From the NCBI GenBank assembly GCA_017649745.1, contig JAGCGE010000315.1:1-20326 (forward strand): 20,326 nt of DNA. The letters are read 5' to 3'. Below are positions 14,560 to 20,326 of the stretch, in pieces. Both the position numbers and the translations under genes were made by a program. Source of the stretch: Clostridiales bacterium. Its GTDB lineage: Bacteria > Bacillota_A > Clostridia > Saccharofermentanales > Saccharofermentanaceae. The first letter of the stretch is position 1. Each line of letters starts with the position of its first letter. The notes under the pieces are model-generated. The model had not been told where the DNA came from and searched no databases. It worked only from the letters and a program-made list of their open reading frames with translations.

Positions 14560-15012
14560 ATGGCAGAATATTTAACAAGGGACTCAGTGGAAACGGTAGC
14601 ATTAAATGCGCCAATTCCATTTCTTGATTCTATACCGTGTCCTAATGGTAATGTATATCACCAAAGTGGATCTGGTATTTTTATTCTAAAAGGTAAAACT
14701 AATAACTGTTTCGCTAGATACGAAGTTACGTTTACCGCCAACATTTCGATTCCAACTGGCGGTACTGTAACGCCGATTGCTACAGCTATCGTTGTTTCTG
14801 GCGAGCAGAGATTAGGAAGTAGAAGTATTTACACTCCTGCAGCAGTTGACGAATACGGAAATGTAACCAGTAGAACTGTAATTAATGTTCCAAAAGGATG
14901 TTGTTTTACAGTTTCCGTTGAATACATTTCCGGTGTCACAGATGGAACAACTACACCTACACCGAACATTAATATTGTTGATGGAAGTTTTTCCATTAAT
15001 AGAATTGCTTAA
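14560..15012 (+). CDS. Beta-rich protein, probably virion decoration or tail-associated
   Basis: 150 residues. ATG 14560 is chosen because GTGAGGTGA lies just upstream; a further-upstream GTG is part of that ribosome binding site. Nearly all of the protein is predicted beta-strand: SVETVALNAPIPFLDSIPC, GSGIFILKG, RYEVTFTANISIPTGGTVTP, then VINVPKGCCFTVSVEYISG. The pattern of short strands with Gly/Thr turns and a CC pair suggests a jelly-roll-like domain. From memory, similar proteins next to Gly-rich coiled-coil genes are frequent in Firmicutes phages and are thought to be on the particle surface; I know of no experimental role. It lies 15 nt after the Gly-rich gene and 13 nt before the next one. 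Confidence 0.7.
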   Translation: MAEYLTRDSVETVALNAPIPFLDSIPCPNGNVYHQSGSGIFILKGKTNNCFARYEVTFTANISIPTGGTVTPIATAIVVSGEQRLGSRSIYTPAAVDEYGNVTSRTVINVPKGCCFTVSVEYISGVTDGTTTPTPNINIVDGSFSINRIA

Positions 15013-15025
15013 GGAGGAAAACAAA

Positions 15026-15430
15026 ATGAAAGTTCTTTATGGTATCAACGATAAATTCGAGGAAGAATTGAAAAAGCTTTGTAATAAGGACGAACTGACA
15101 ACAACCGAAATCGATGCGGTGTACAAAATGGTAGACGTTATCAAGGACATCGCAACAATTGAAGCTATGCGTAATGCAGAAATGGAAGGCTATTCTGGCG
15201 CTAATGCTAGAGGGCGTAGTGGAGAGTATGCTAACGCTGGCGGGGCTTATGGTTCTTATGCAAGAAATCGAGATTCTATGGGTCGATATACAAGTCGTGA
15301 TGGTGGGTCTAATTATAGCAGACATGACAAAGAAGAGATGATTGATAATCTCCGAATGAAAGCTAGAAATGCCCGAACTGAAGAAGAGCGCATGAGTTAT
15401 TTGGATATGGCTGATCGGCTTAGCATGTAA
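15026..15430 (+). CDS. Conserved phage protein of unknown function
   Basis: 134 residues; ATG 15026 follows TAAGGAGGA about 8 nt upstream, which decides the start over earlier in-frame codons inside the previous gene. The N-terminal half is helical and charged (INDKFEEELKKLCNKDELTT, then VYKMVDVIKDIATIEAMRNA). The middle is Gly/Ala/Ser/Tyr/Arg-rich low complexity (YANAGGAYGSYARNRDS, MGRYTSRDGGSNYSRHD). The C-terminus is a helix ending YLDMADRLSM. From memory this helix / Tyr-Gly-Arg linker / helix layout recurs in gut phages beside the two preceding genes. The function is unknown. It is the last gene before the structured non-coding region. Confidence 0.7.
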   Translation: MKVLYGINDKFEEELKKLCNKDELTTTEIDAVYKMVDVIKDIATIEAMRNAEMEGYSGANARGRSGEYANAGGAYGSYARNRDSMGRYTSRDGGSNYSRHDKEEMIDNLRMKARNARTEEERMSYLDMADRLSM

Positions 15431-15449
15431 ATACTTCTATCATCGAATT

Positions 15450-15504
15450 ATTGGTATACAGAGGGTTCTGGTCTATTTTTGGGCTGGGACCCTCATTTAC
15501 CAAT
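15450..15504. other. Two-part hairpin at the start of the structured non-coding region
   Basis: ATTGGTA (15450-15456) pairs with TACCAAT (15498-15504), and inside it GAGGGTTC (15461-15468) pairs with GGACCCTC (15487-15494) with one G-U pair; the loop is 18 nt. No T-run follows directly. The same TACCAATTA strand can instead pair with TAATTGGT at 15559-15566, so two folds exclude each other. It may be a terminator for the virion block or a switch. Confidence 0.5.
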
Positions 15505-15519
15505 TATATTTAGTAAATA

Positions 15520-15668
15520 TTTTAGAGGCTTTACTAGTATCGTCAGTTCCCTCCTATTTAATTGGTTAAGGTTTTTTGGTCTCCTTTACTTTCAAATCTG
15601 AACTAGTTCTTGTATTCGTGCATGCTATATACCATAGTGAATTGGCGATACTATTAAAGCCTCTAAAA
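15520..15668. repeat. 23-bp near-perfect inverted repeat enclosing 103 nt
   Basis: The arm at 15520-15542 begins TTTTAGAGGCTTTA and ends TAGTATCG; the arm at 15646-15668 is its reverse complement with a single mismatch. The enclosed 103 nt contain a 10-bp palindrome GAACTAGTTC (15600-15609), GCATGC and a small CTAT/ATAG hairpin. No open frame is present. The 3' arm ends just before the ribosome binding site (about 15671-15680) of the first packaging gene. Candidates: cos or pac element, structured RNA controlling packaging genes, or a small mobile element remnant. Confidence 0.7.
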
Positions 15669-15682
15669 AGTAAGGTGGTGAA

Positions 15683-15994
15683 ATGATGGCTCAGAAAAAG
15701 TCACCGCCCGCTTATAATGACGATGAAAGAGAAAAGCAGCTTATTGCATTAGCTTATGATGAAGTGGAAAGACGTATTAGAGCGCATGAAGCTACTTCTC
15801 AAGAGCTTGTTCATTTTTTAAAGATGGGATCTAGTAGAGAAAAACAAGAACGAAAAATTATGGTAAAGAATGAAGCCTTATTGGGCGCAAAAACAGAAGC
15901 TATCGAACAGCAGAAGAGTTCGGAAATCTTTATGCAGGATGCACTACTTGCATTTAAAGTTTATGCAGGAGACGAAGATGGACAGAAGCTATAG
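15683..15994 (+). CDS. Probable small terminase subunit or packaging-associated protein
   Basis: 103 residues (102 if the second ATG at 15686 is used); AAGGTGGTGA lies just upstream. The protein is wholly helical and charged: REKQLIALAYDEVERRIRAH, ATSQELVHFLKMGSSREK, then KNEALLGAKTEAIEQQKSS with heptad spacing, ending in an acidic tail (YAGDEDGQKL). Small size, a central coiled coil and position directly ahead of an HNH endonuclease and the large terminase fit a small terminase subunit, which binds the packaging site and recruits the large subunit. From memory, similar proteins sit at the same place in clostridial phages. No DNA-binding helix-turn-helix is clear, so the call rests on context. 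It overlaps the HNH gene by 17 nt. Confidence 0.5.
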   Translation: MMAQKKSPPAYNDDEREKQLIALAYDEVERRIRAHEATSQELVHFLKMGSSREKQERKIMVKNEALLGAKTEAIEQQKSSEIFMQDALLAFKVYAGDEDGQKL

Positions 15995-16403
15995 CGAATT
16001 AATATTGCTCCCAACGTTGGAAGAACGATACCATTATTTACGTAATGCCCATTTAGTAGGTGAACAAACCATGTATGGTTATAGACCACTATATGAACGA
16101 TTCTTAAAGTCAAAACAATGGATTGACTTAAGAAACCAAATTATACTACGGGATAACGGATGTGATTTGGGATTGCTCGAATATCCTATAAGCGGACGAA
16201 TAATAATACATCATATAAATAGCGTAAAAATCGAAGACTTGATTCACATGAATCCCGACATTTTGTTAAATCCAGAAAATCTGATATGCGTATCACACAC
16301 TACACATTTAGCGATCGATTATGGAGATGCTAATTTCTTACCAAAAGATCCGATTATTCGTAGTGCAAATGATACATGCCCATGGAGAGGTGGTGATCTA
16401 TAA
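15978..16403 (+). CDS. HNH endonuclease, packaging-associated
   Basis: 141 residues from ATG 15978, overlapping the preceding gene by 17 nt. HNH core: IIIHHIN (His78, His79), NPENLICVSH (Asn101, His107) and His110, a beta-beta-alpha metal layout. Ahead of it, FLKSKQWIDLRNQIILRDNG resembles the helix common to phage HNH proteins, and the C-terminus is NDTCPWRGG. In many HK97-like tailed phages an HNH protein encoded beside the terminase genes is required for cutting at cos; that role is likely here, which also supports a cos-type packaging strategy. A free-standing homing endonuclease is the alternative, but overlap with neighbours and a conserved location favour an integral packaging role. 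Confidence 0.8.
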   Translation: MDRSYSELILLPTLEERYHYLRNAHLVGEQTMYGYRPLYERFLKSKQWIDLRNQIILRDNGCDLGLLEYPISGRIIIHHINSVKIEDLIHMNPDILLNPENLICVSHTTHLAIDYGDANFLPKDPIIRSANDTCPWRGGDL

Positions 16404-16750
16404 TGTCAGAATTATCCGAAACTTTTAATTCAATTTTAAAGTCGACTGCGGATCGATTAGACAGCAGAGATTTCACCGTTTTCTATGACGATCTCATCGC
16501 TACAATTAATACGTGTTTTGCGTATTGTCATGAATATGGTTGCGGTCCTGAAGAAGGTTTTGAGATCACTGGACCGGACGAGGTTTGGAATGATTTCGTA
16601 TGTAAGACCAAATACCAACGTAATTTGGCAAAAACATACATCTTTCTTAAGACTAAACTAATTTTTGATCCTCCGCAATCTGGACCAATGCTCAGTGCAT
16701 TAAAGGAAGAGATTACTAAGACGGAGTGGCATATAACAAATTGTAGATAA
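16403..16750 (+). CDS. Head-tail connector (gp6-like) candidate
   Basis: 115 residues; ATG 16403 overlaps the preceding stop by one base, with GAGAGGTGGT upstream. The protein is alpha-helical: SRDFTVFYDDLIATINTCFA, an EEGFEITGPDEVWNDF segment, and the C-terminal signature KTYIFLKTKLIFDPPQSG followed by a final helix. YIxLKxKLxFDPPQ at this position is, from memory, typical of small head-tail connector proteins of HK97-type phages (gp6-like), which form a ring below the portal. It would more usually lie after the capsid genes, so its place between HNH and large terminase is slightly unusual, although I recall the same order in related gut phages. Confidence 0.55.
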   Translation: MSELSETFNSILKSTADRLDSRDFTVFYDDLIATINTCFAYCHEYGCGPEEGFEITGPDEVWNDFVCKTKYQRNLAKTYIFLKTKLIFDPPQSGPMLSALKEEITKTEWHITNCR

Positions 16751-16763
16751 GGAGGTACTTGTC

Positions 16764-16889
16764 ATGGCTAAACGGGAAATGCCGACAAAAAAGGATGTTA
16801 TCGAAGAGAAAGAAGTAAAAGAAGAGAAGAAAGAAGTCGCAAAAGAGACAAAGCCCGAAAAGTATAACAAGATTGCTAAAGGCTATTGA
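16764..16889 (+). CDS. 41-residue Lys/Glu-rich protein
   Basis: A short gene from ATG 16764 with a strong ribosome binding site (AAGGAGGT, about 7 nt upstream) and a TGA stop. Apart from the ends (MAKREMPTKK and NKIAKGY) the protein is almost entirely Lys, Glu and Val in alternating patches (EEKEVKEEKKEVAKETK), which predicts one charged helix. It lies 13 nt after the connector-like gene and 22 nt before the large terminase. The ribosome binding site and the spacing support a real gene. No family is recognised; possible roles are a scaffold-like or terminase-accessory peptide. Confidence 0.6.
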   Translation: MAKREMPTKKDVIEEKEVKEEKKEVAKETKPEKYNKIAKGY

Positions 16890-16911
16890 TCGAAAGTGAG
16901 GAAAAATCAAA

Positions 16912-18660
16912 ATGGCTTTATCAAACGTAGCGACGCCTAAATACTATGGCATGTTTAAAGCTAGAGTGTTAAAAGGAGAAATACCAATTAACCATGAGAT
17001 CGAGATGGAAATGAACCGAATCGATCAACTTATAGCTAATCCGGGTATTTACTACGATGAAAAAGCCGTAGAGGGTTGGATAGCGTTTTGTGAAAACGAG
17101 ATGACCCTTACTGATGGTTCCGAAGTTCACATGTTAGACTCGTTTAAACTATGGGGCGAACAAGTATTTGGGTGGTATTATTTTGTAGAAAGAACCGTAT
17201 ATGAACCAGGAAAATTAGGAAAACCGGGTAAATACATTAATAAGATGGTAAAAAAGCGTCTTATTAATAAACAGTATTTAATCGTAGCTAGAGGTGCTGC
17301 AAAATCTATGTATGCATCTTTCATACAAGCATTTTTCCTTACAGTCGATAGAACAACGACATATCAGATTACTACAGCGCCTACTATGTTACAGGCTGAA
17401 GAAGTAATGTCTCCTATTAAGACTGCTATAAGTCGTTGTCCAGGACCGTATTTCAAGTTTCTTACGGCTGGCTCGTTACAAAATACTACAGGAAACAAGG
17501 CTAATAGGCCAAAATTAGCTCCAACTAAAGAAGGAATTCAGAATTTCTTGACAAATTCCAAATTACAAGTAAGACCTATGTCGATTGATAAATTGCAAGG
17601 TGCTAGACCTAAAATTTGTACAGTTGATGAATGGCTTTCTGGTGATGTAACAGAGGATGTTATTGGTGCTTTAGAACAAGGTGCGGCGAAAGGCGATATG
17701 GAATACCTTATTGTAGCCACATCTTCCGAAGGTACAGTTCGTAACGGCTCTGGCGATACCGTAAAAATGGAATTGATGGAAATTCTGAAGGGCACGTATA
17801 AGAACCCACACGTTTCTATCTGGTATTATAGATTAGACGATGTTAAAGAGGTTGCCGATCCCAATATGTGGATTAAAGCTAATCCTAATTTGGGTAAAAC
17901 AGTAACTTATGAGGCATATCAACTCGACGTAGAAAGAGCGGAAAAAGCTCCATCTACTAGAAACGACATTCTCGCAAAGAGATTTGGTATTCCTATGGAG
18001 GGTTACACATATTTCTTTAGATACGAGGAAACTTTACCGCATAGAAGAAGAGACTTTTGGAACTTACGTTGTTCGTTAGGCATTGATTTATCTCAAGGTG
18101 ATGACTTCTGTGCATTTACCTTTTTATTTCCTTTGCCAAGAGAGCAGTTTGGTGTTAAAGCGAGAAGTTATATTTCGCAAAATACATTGGATAAATTACA
18201 TCTTGCACAAAGACAAAAATACGAGGAATTTATTAATGAAGGAACGCTTATAGTATTACCAGGTACTGTTTTAGACTTACGACAGGTATATGACAATTTA
18301 GTTAAATACATTGAGGATTCACAATACGAAGTCAGTTCTTTAGGTTTTGACCCGTATAATGCTAGAGAGTTTATTGAATGGTGGGAAAAGGAAAATTCAC
18401 CATACGGTATCGAAAAAGTAATACAGGGTGCAAAAACAGAATCCGTACCTCTTGGTGAACTTAAGCAGCTTGCAGAAAATAGATTACTTATATTTGACCA
18501 GTCTATAATGACATATACTATGGGAAATTGTATTACAGTAGAAGATACTAATGGAAATAGAAAACTTTTAAAGAGACGATATGACCAAAAAATCGATAAT
18601 GTATCCGCATTAATGGATGCATGGGTTGCCTATAAATTACATAAGGAAGAGTTTGAATGA
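16912..18660 (+). CDS. terL: Terminase large subunit
   Basis: 582 residues; ATG 16912 with GTGAGGAAA upstream. The N-terminal ATPase has a deviant Walker A, ARGAAKS (126-132, Lys131), and Walker B ICTVDEW (Asp239, Glu240). The C-terminal RNase H-like nuclease carries LGIDLSQGDDF (Asp392), GFDPYNAREF (Asp480) and the final DNVSALMDAW acidic motif. Length and motif order match HK97-type large terminases. The enzyme cuts concatemeric DNA and drives it into the prohead through the portal, so it acts at the capsid vertex. It lies downstream of the presumed small terminase, HNH endonuclease and connector, and upstream of three small tagged genes. No truncation or frameshift is visible. This is the firmest call in the packaging block. 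Confidence 0.93.
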   Translation: MALSNVATPKYYGMFKARVLKGEIPINHEIEMEMNRIDQLIANPGIYYDEKAVEGWIAFCENEMTLTDGSEVHMLDSFKLWGEQVFGWYYFVERTVYEPGKLGKPGKYINKMVKKRLINKQYLIVARGAAKSMYASFIQAFFLTVDRTTTYQITTAPTMLQAEEVMSPIKTAISRCPGPYFKFLTAGSLQNTTGNKANRPKLAPTKEGIQNFLTNSKLQVRPMSIDKLQGARPKICTVDEWLSGDVTEDVIGALEQGAAKGDMEYLIVATSSEGTVRNGSGDTVKMELMEILKGTYKNPHVSIWYYRLDDVKEVADPNMWIKANPNLGKTVTYEAYQLDVERAEKAPSTRNDILAKRFGIPMEGYTYFFRYEETLPHRRRDFWNLRCSLGIDLSQGDDFCAFTFLFPLPREQFGVKARSYISQNTLDKLHLAQRQKYEEFINEGTLIVLPGTVLDLRQVYDNLVKYIEDSQYEVSSLGFDPYNAREFIEWWEKENSPYGIEKVIQGAKTESVPLGELKQLAENRLLIFDQSIMTYTMGNCITVEDTNGNRKLLKRRYDQKIDNVSALMDAWVAYKLHKEEFE

Positions 18661-18675
18661 AAGGGGTGATTATAT

Positions 18676-19125
18676 TTGAATATTCGGGAATTAGAGCATG
18701 CTGGCGTTAAAGGAATGCGATGGCGAAAGGGACGTAAGACACCTCTTGATCTGAAAACCGATCTTGAACGTAAGAAGGCAAATCCAGATGCTCGTATCGA
18801 AAAGCAAAAGAATCTTAGTTTATCAGGAACAAAAAGTAAAAAGTATACAATGACGGAACAGACTGCAGATCAGCAGGCTCAACGTAATAGTATGAATAGT
18901 AAGATTAAAGAAGCTGAACAACGGGCAAAGGAAGAACGCCAAGAAGCCGCTAGAAAAGCACTACTTGATAGTATAGCAAAGGCGAAGCAGGCAGAAAAGA
19001 CAAAACGTTCTAAGAAAACGGAGTCTAAGATAGAAACTGCTACAACTAAAACTACTACAACTACTAAGAAAACTTCCACGTCTTCAGTTCCTAGACGAAT
19101 TGCGTATATTAATAAACCGAAATAA
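18676..19125 (+). CDS. Small tagged basic coiled-coil protein, TTG start
   Basis: 149 residues. TTG 18676 is the start: AAAGGGGTGA lies upstream and it places the tag at exactly the same residue numbers as in the next two proteins. Tag: ELEHAGVKGMRW (residues 5-16). After a basic segment (RKGRKTPLDLK) the protein is a long Lys/Glu/Gln/Ala-rich helix (IKEAEQRAKEERQEAARKAL), then a Thr/Lys repeat region (TATTKTTTTTKKTSTSS) and a basic end. No enzymatic domain is visible. Its place directly after the large terminase suggests an internal capsid, scaffold-like or DNA-associated protein. The tag is known to me only as a recurrent, unexplained N-terminus of Firmicutes phage proteins. Confidence 0.75.
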   Translation: MNIRELEHAGVKGMRWRKGRKTPLDLKTDLERKKANPDARIEKQKNLSLSGTKSKKYTMTEQTADQQAQRNSMNSKIKEAEQRAKEERQEAARKALLDSIAKAKQAEKTKRSKKTESKIETATTKTTTTTKKTSTSSVPRRIAYINKPK

Positions 19126-19137
19126 GGAGGTGTTCTT

Positions 19138-19494
19138 ATGAGAGATGATGTGCTTTTACATTATGGCGTAAAAGGTATGAAATGGCGTCAAAGAAAAGGT
19201 AAAGTTGCAGGATCTTCACCACAACAGAAAACAGAACAATCTGTTAATCTTGTAGAGCGACGCATGCAACAGGTTAAACGAGAGGCACAAGCTAGACAGG
19301 CTCGACAGCGTATGTTTATGGACGAAGCTCATAAAACTGTTGAAAAAGCAAAAAATGTTATGACTAAAGATACCAAACAGAAACAAATTCAAAAGGGTGT
19401 AAAAATCAATCAGATCAAGCGGGAATGGGATAAAATAAACGACAAAGTTAATCCTTCCAGAGCTAAACGTAAGCCGAAAGCTCGACCAATGTAA
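19138..19494 (+). CDS. Small tagged basic helical protein
   Basis: 118 residues; ATG 19138 with AAGGAGGTG about 6 nt upstream. Tag: VLLHYGVKGMKW (residues 5-16), in perfect register with the neighbouring proteins. The rest is Lys/Arg/Gln-rich and helical (NLVERRMQQVKREAQARQAR, then KGVKINQIKREWDKINDKV), ending KRKPKARPM, strongly basic. It looks like a paralogue of the previous protein in design (tag plus charged helix) but without convincing sequence similarity beyond the tag. Net positive charge suggests nucleic-acid binding, for example an internal virion protein packed with DNA. The function is unknown. Confidence 0.75.
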   Translation: MRDDVLLHYGVKGMKWRQRKGKVAGSSPQQKTEQSVNLVERRMQQVKREAQARQARQRMFMDEAHKTVEKAKNVMTKDTKQKQIQKGVKINQIKREWDKINDKVNPSRAKRKPKARPM

Positions 19495-19495
19495 A

Positions 19496-19509
19496 TACTA
19501 TTAATAGTA
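19496..19509. repeat. 14-bp perfect palindrome between tagged genes
   Basis: TACTATTAATAGTA reads the same on both strands and lies just upstream of the AAAGGAGG of the next gene. The string ATACTATTAA also occurs in the 3' arm of the inverted repeat near 15648. It is A+T-rich, so chance is a reasonable explanation. Confidence 0.3.
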
Positions 19510-19528
19510 ATGAAAGGAGGGTTTTGTT

Positions 19529-20326
19529 TTGAGCCAGAATGAATTGTATCATCACGGTATAGATGGTCAGCGTTGGGGTGTTAGACATGGACCTCCATAT
19601 CCACTTGATCGTGCTGACCACAATAAAGTTATTGAAAAAAGTGAAAAAGCGAGTAAAAAACGAAATACATCTTATAGCGGATCTAGAAAGTATGCTAAAC
19701 GGATGAGTGATAAAGATCTTAATGATACAATCGATCGCTTACAGCGAGAAGAAACATATCGAAGATTAGTAAGTAAAGAGAAAATGGAAAAGAAAGCTAT
19801 TAAAGCGGCTAAGAAAGCAAATAAGAAAGCAGAAGACAAATACAAAAATCAAAATGAATTAGATGATAGAAAGCAAACTTTAGAAGAAAAGAAGTTTAAT
19901 CAAGCGAAAAAAGCCAATCGAATCTCGCATAAAGTTATAAATGATCTTTTAACGAATGCCGCAAAAACGATTGGAACAAATCTTACAGGGTATTTAATTA
20001 ATAAACATTTTACAAAAGAAGCGGCAAAAGACGCAGAAAAGACAGTAGATAATGCTAAAAAAGAAGTAGAAAAGGTATTAGATACTAATGAAGCAAAAGA
20101 GCAATTAGATAAATTATATGAAAAACAAAAAGAATTAGAGACAAAGATTACATTTGCACCTGCAAAACCATATACGTCAAAAGACACGCCTAATCTTCCA
20201 AGCTATAAACAAATATATGGCATCCCTAAAGACATATCCGAATGGTCTGATTCACAGTTTAATCAAGCTATGATTGATATGTATGATGGCATGTATTTGA
20301 GTGATGAAAGCGAAGGTGCTTGCCTA
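19529..20326 (+). CDS. Tagged helical protein, 3'-truncated by window end, TTG start
   Basis: The frame is open from TTG 19529 to the window end (266 codons, no stop). AAAGGAGGG lies about 7 nt upstream. Tag: ELYHHGIDGQRWGVRHG (from residue 5), again with His8 and Trp16. Next come PPYPLDR, a Lys/Ser-rich stretch, MSDKDLNDTIDRLQREETYR (a phrase I recall from phage structural proteins with this tag), and a long Lys/Glu/Ala helix (KKAIKAAKKANKKAEDKYKN). A mildly hydrophobic segment near NDLLTNAAKTIGTNLTGYLI and a second charged helix follow. The final visible part is less biased (YKQIYGIPKDISEWSDSQF) and may begin another domain. It is probably a head or internal virion protein; a portal gene may lie beyond the window. 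Confidence 0.75.
   Translation, partial: MSQNELYHHGIDGQRWGVRHGPPYPLDRADHNKVIEKSEKASKKRNTSYSGSRKYAKRMSDKDLNDTIDRLQREETYRRLVSKEKMEKKAIKAAKKANKKAEDKYKNQNELDDRKQTLEEKKFNQAKKANRISHKVINDLLTNAAKTIGTNLTGYLINKHFTKEAAKDAEKTVDNAKKEVEKVLDTNEAKEQLDKLYEKQKELETKITFAPAKPYTSKDTPNLPSYKQIYGIPKDISEWSDSQFNQAMIDMYDGMYLSDESEGACL

Noticed and set aside
15520..15668. Group I intron or HNH-associated guide-type RNA (HEARO/OMEGA-like)
   Set aside because: No split exon flanks the element, no conserved intron core was recognised, and the nearby HNH protein is a small packaging-type enzyme without RuvC-like motifs.
15992..15994. TAG stop reassignment, as in some gut phages
   Set aside because: TAG ends the 103-residue gene at the expected place, with the next gene already started; no essential gene is interrupted by TAG or TGA.
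18879..19079. Hydrophobic minus-strand frame resembling a small membrane protein
   Set aside because: It is the antisense of Thr/Lys/Glu repeat codons, which automatically gives Val/Leu/Phe; no ribosome binding site is present. The same applies to the frame at 19900-20187.
1..20326. tRNA genes, integrase or attachment sites
   Set aside because: No cloverleaf-like segment with a TTCGA-type arm in non-coding DNA and no recombinase motifs were found by eye; a tRNA scan would be decisive.

Overview
The window looks like part of the genome of a tailed double-stranded DNA phage (or a prophage-like element) of a low-GC Firmicute, probably a gut clostridium. The reasons are: all convincing genes lie on the + strand in tightly packed or overlapping operons; ribosome binding sites are strong AGGAGG-type; three genes use TTG starts next to good Shine-Dalgarno sequences; the base composition is A+T-rich; and there is a clear large terminase with its packaging neighbours. 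Stops are standard (TAA, TGA, TAG), so no stop-codon reassignment is needed. No integrase, repressor, tRNA or CRISPR array was seen.

Layout. (1) Positions 1-2743 hold four phage-type genes of unknown role: a 5'-truncated gene, a DUF6353-like membrane protein, a membrane-anchored protein and an acidic protein. A 58-residue very hydrophobic reading frame with an ideal ribosome binding site lies inside the first gene. A rho-independent terminator (2817-2855) closes the block. (2) Positions 2744-2978 form a control or origin-like region with a 22-bp perfect palindrome and five copies of ATTTGAGA. (3) Positions 2979-12677 are a replication, recombination and transcription operon: a 1295-residue protein combining an SF3 helicase, a probable archaeo-eukaryotic-type primase and a family B DNA polymerase with proofreading exonuclease; a probable single-strand DNA-binding protein; an SF2 helicase; a 59-residue protein; a VRR-NUC nuclease; a RecB/Cas4-like nuclease; and a 923-residue YonO-like RNA polymerase candidate (DFDGD motif) with helix-turn-helix segments at both ends. 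(4) Positions 12678-13025 are non-coding: T-rich tandem repeats followed by a G+C-rich hairpin cluster, a candidate cos site or origin at the module boundary. (5) Positions 13026-15430 encode a papain-like cysteine protease, a small Gln/Asn-rich protein and three probable virion-associated proteins. (6) Positions 15431-15682 are non-coding and strongly structured: a two-part hairpin followed by a 23-bp inverted repeat with one mismatch enclosing 103 nt. (7) From 15683 to the end come packaging and head genes: a probable small terminase, an HNH endonuclease, a head-tail connector-like protein, a 41-residue Lys/Glu-rich protein, the large terminase, and three small genes.

The last three proteins share an N-terminal tag (H-x-G-[VI]-x-G-[MQ]-[KR]-W at residues 8-16). 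A related tag opens the RNA polymerase candidate, which raises the possibility that the polymerase is packaged in the virion. The most unusual items are the single-polypeptide replisome, the tagged HTH-bearing RNA polymerase, the structured element ahead of the packaging genes, and the hidden hydrophobic frame in the first gene. Identifications rest on motif reading and recall of families; no database search was run.
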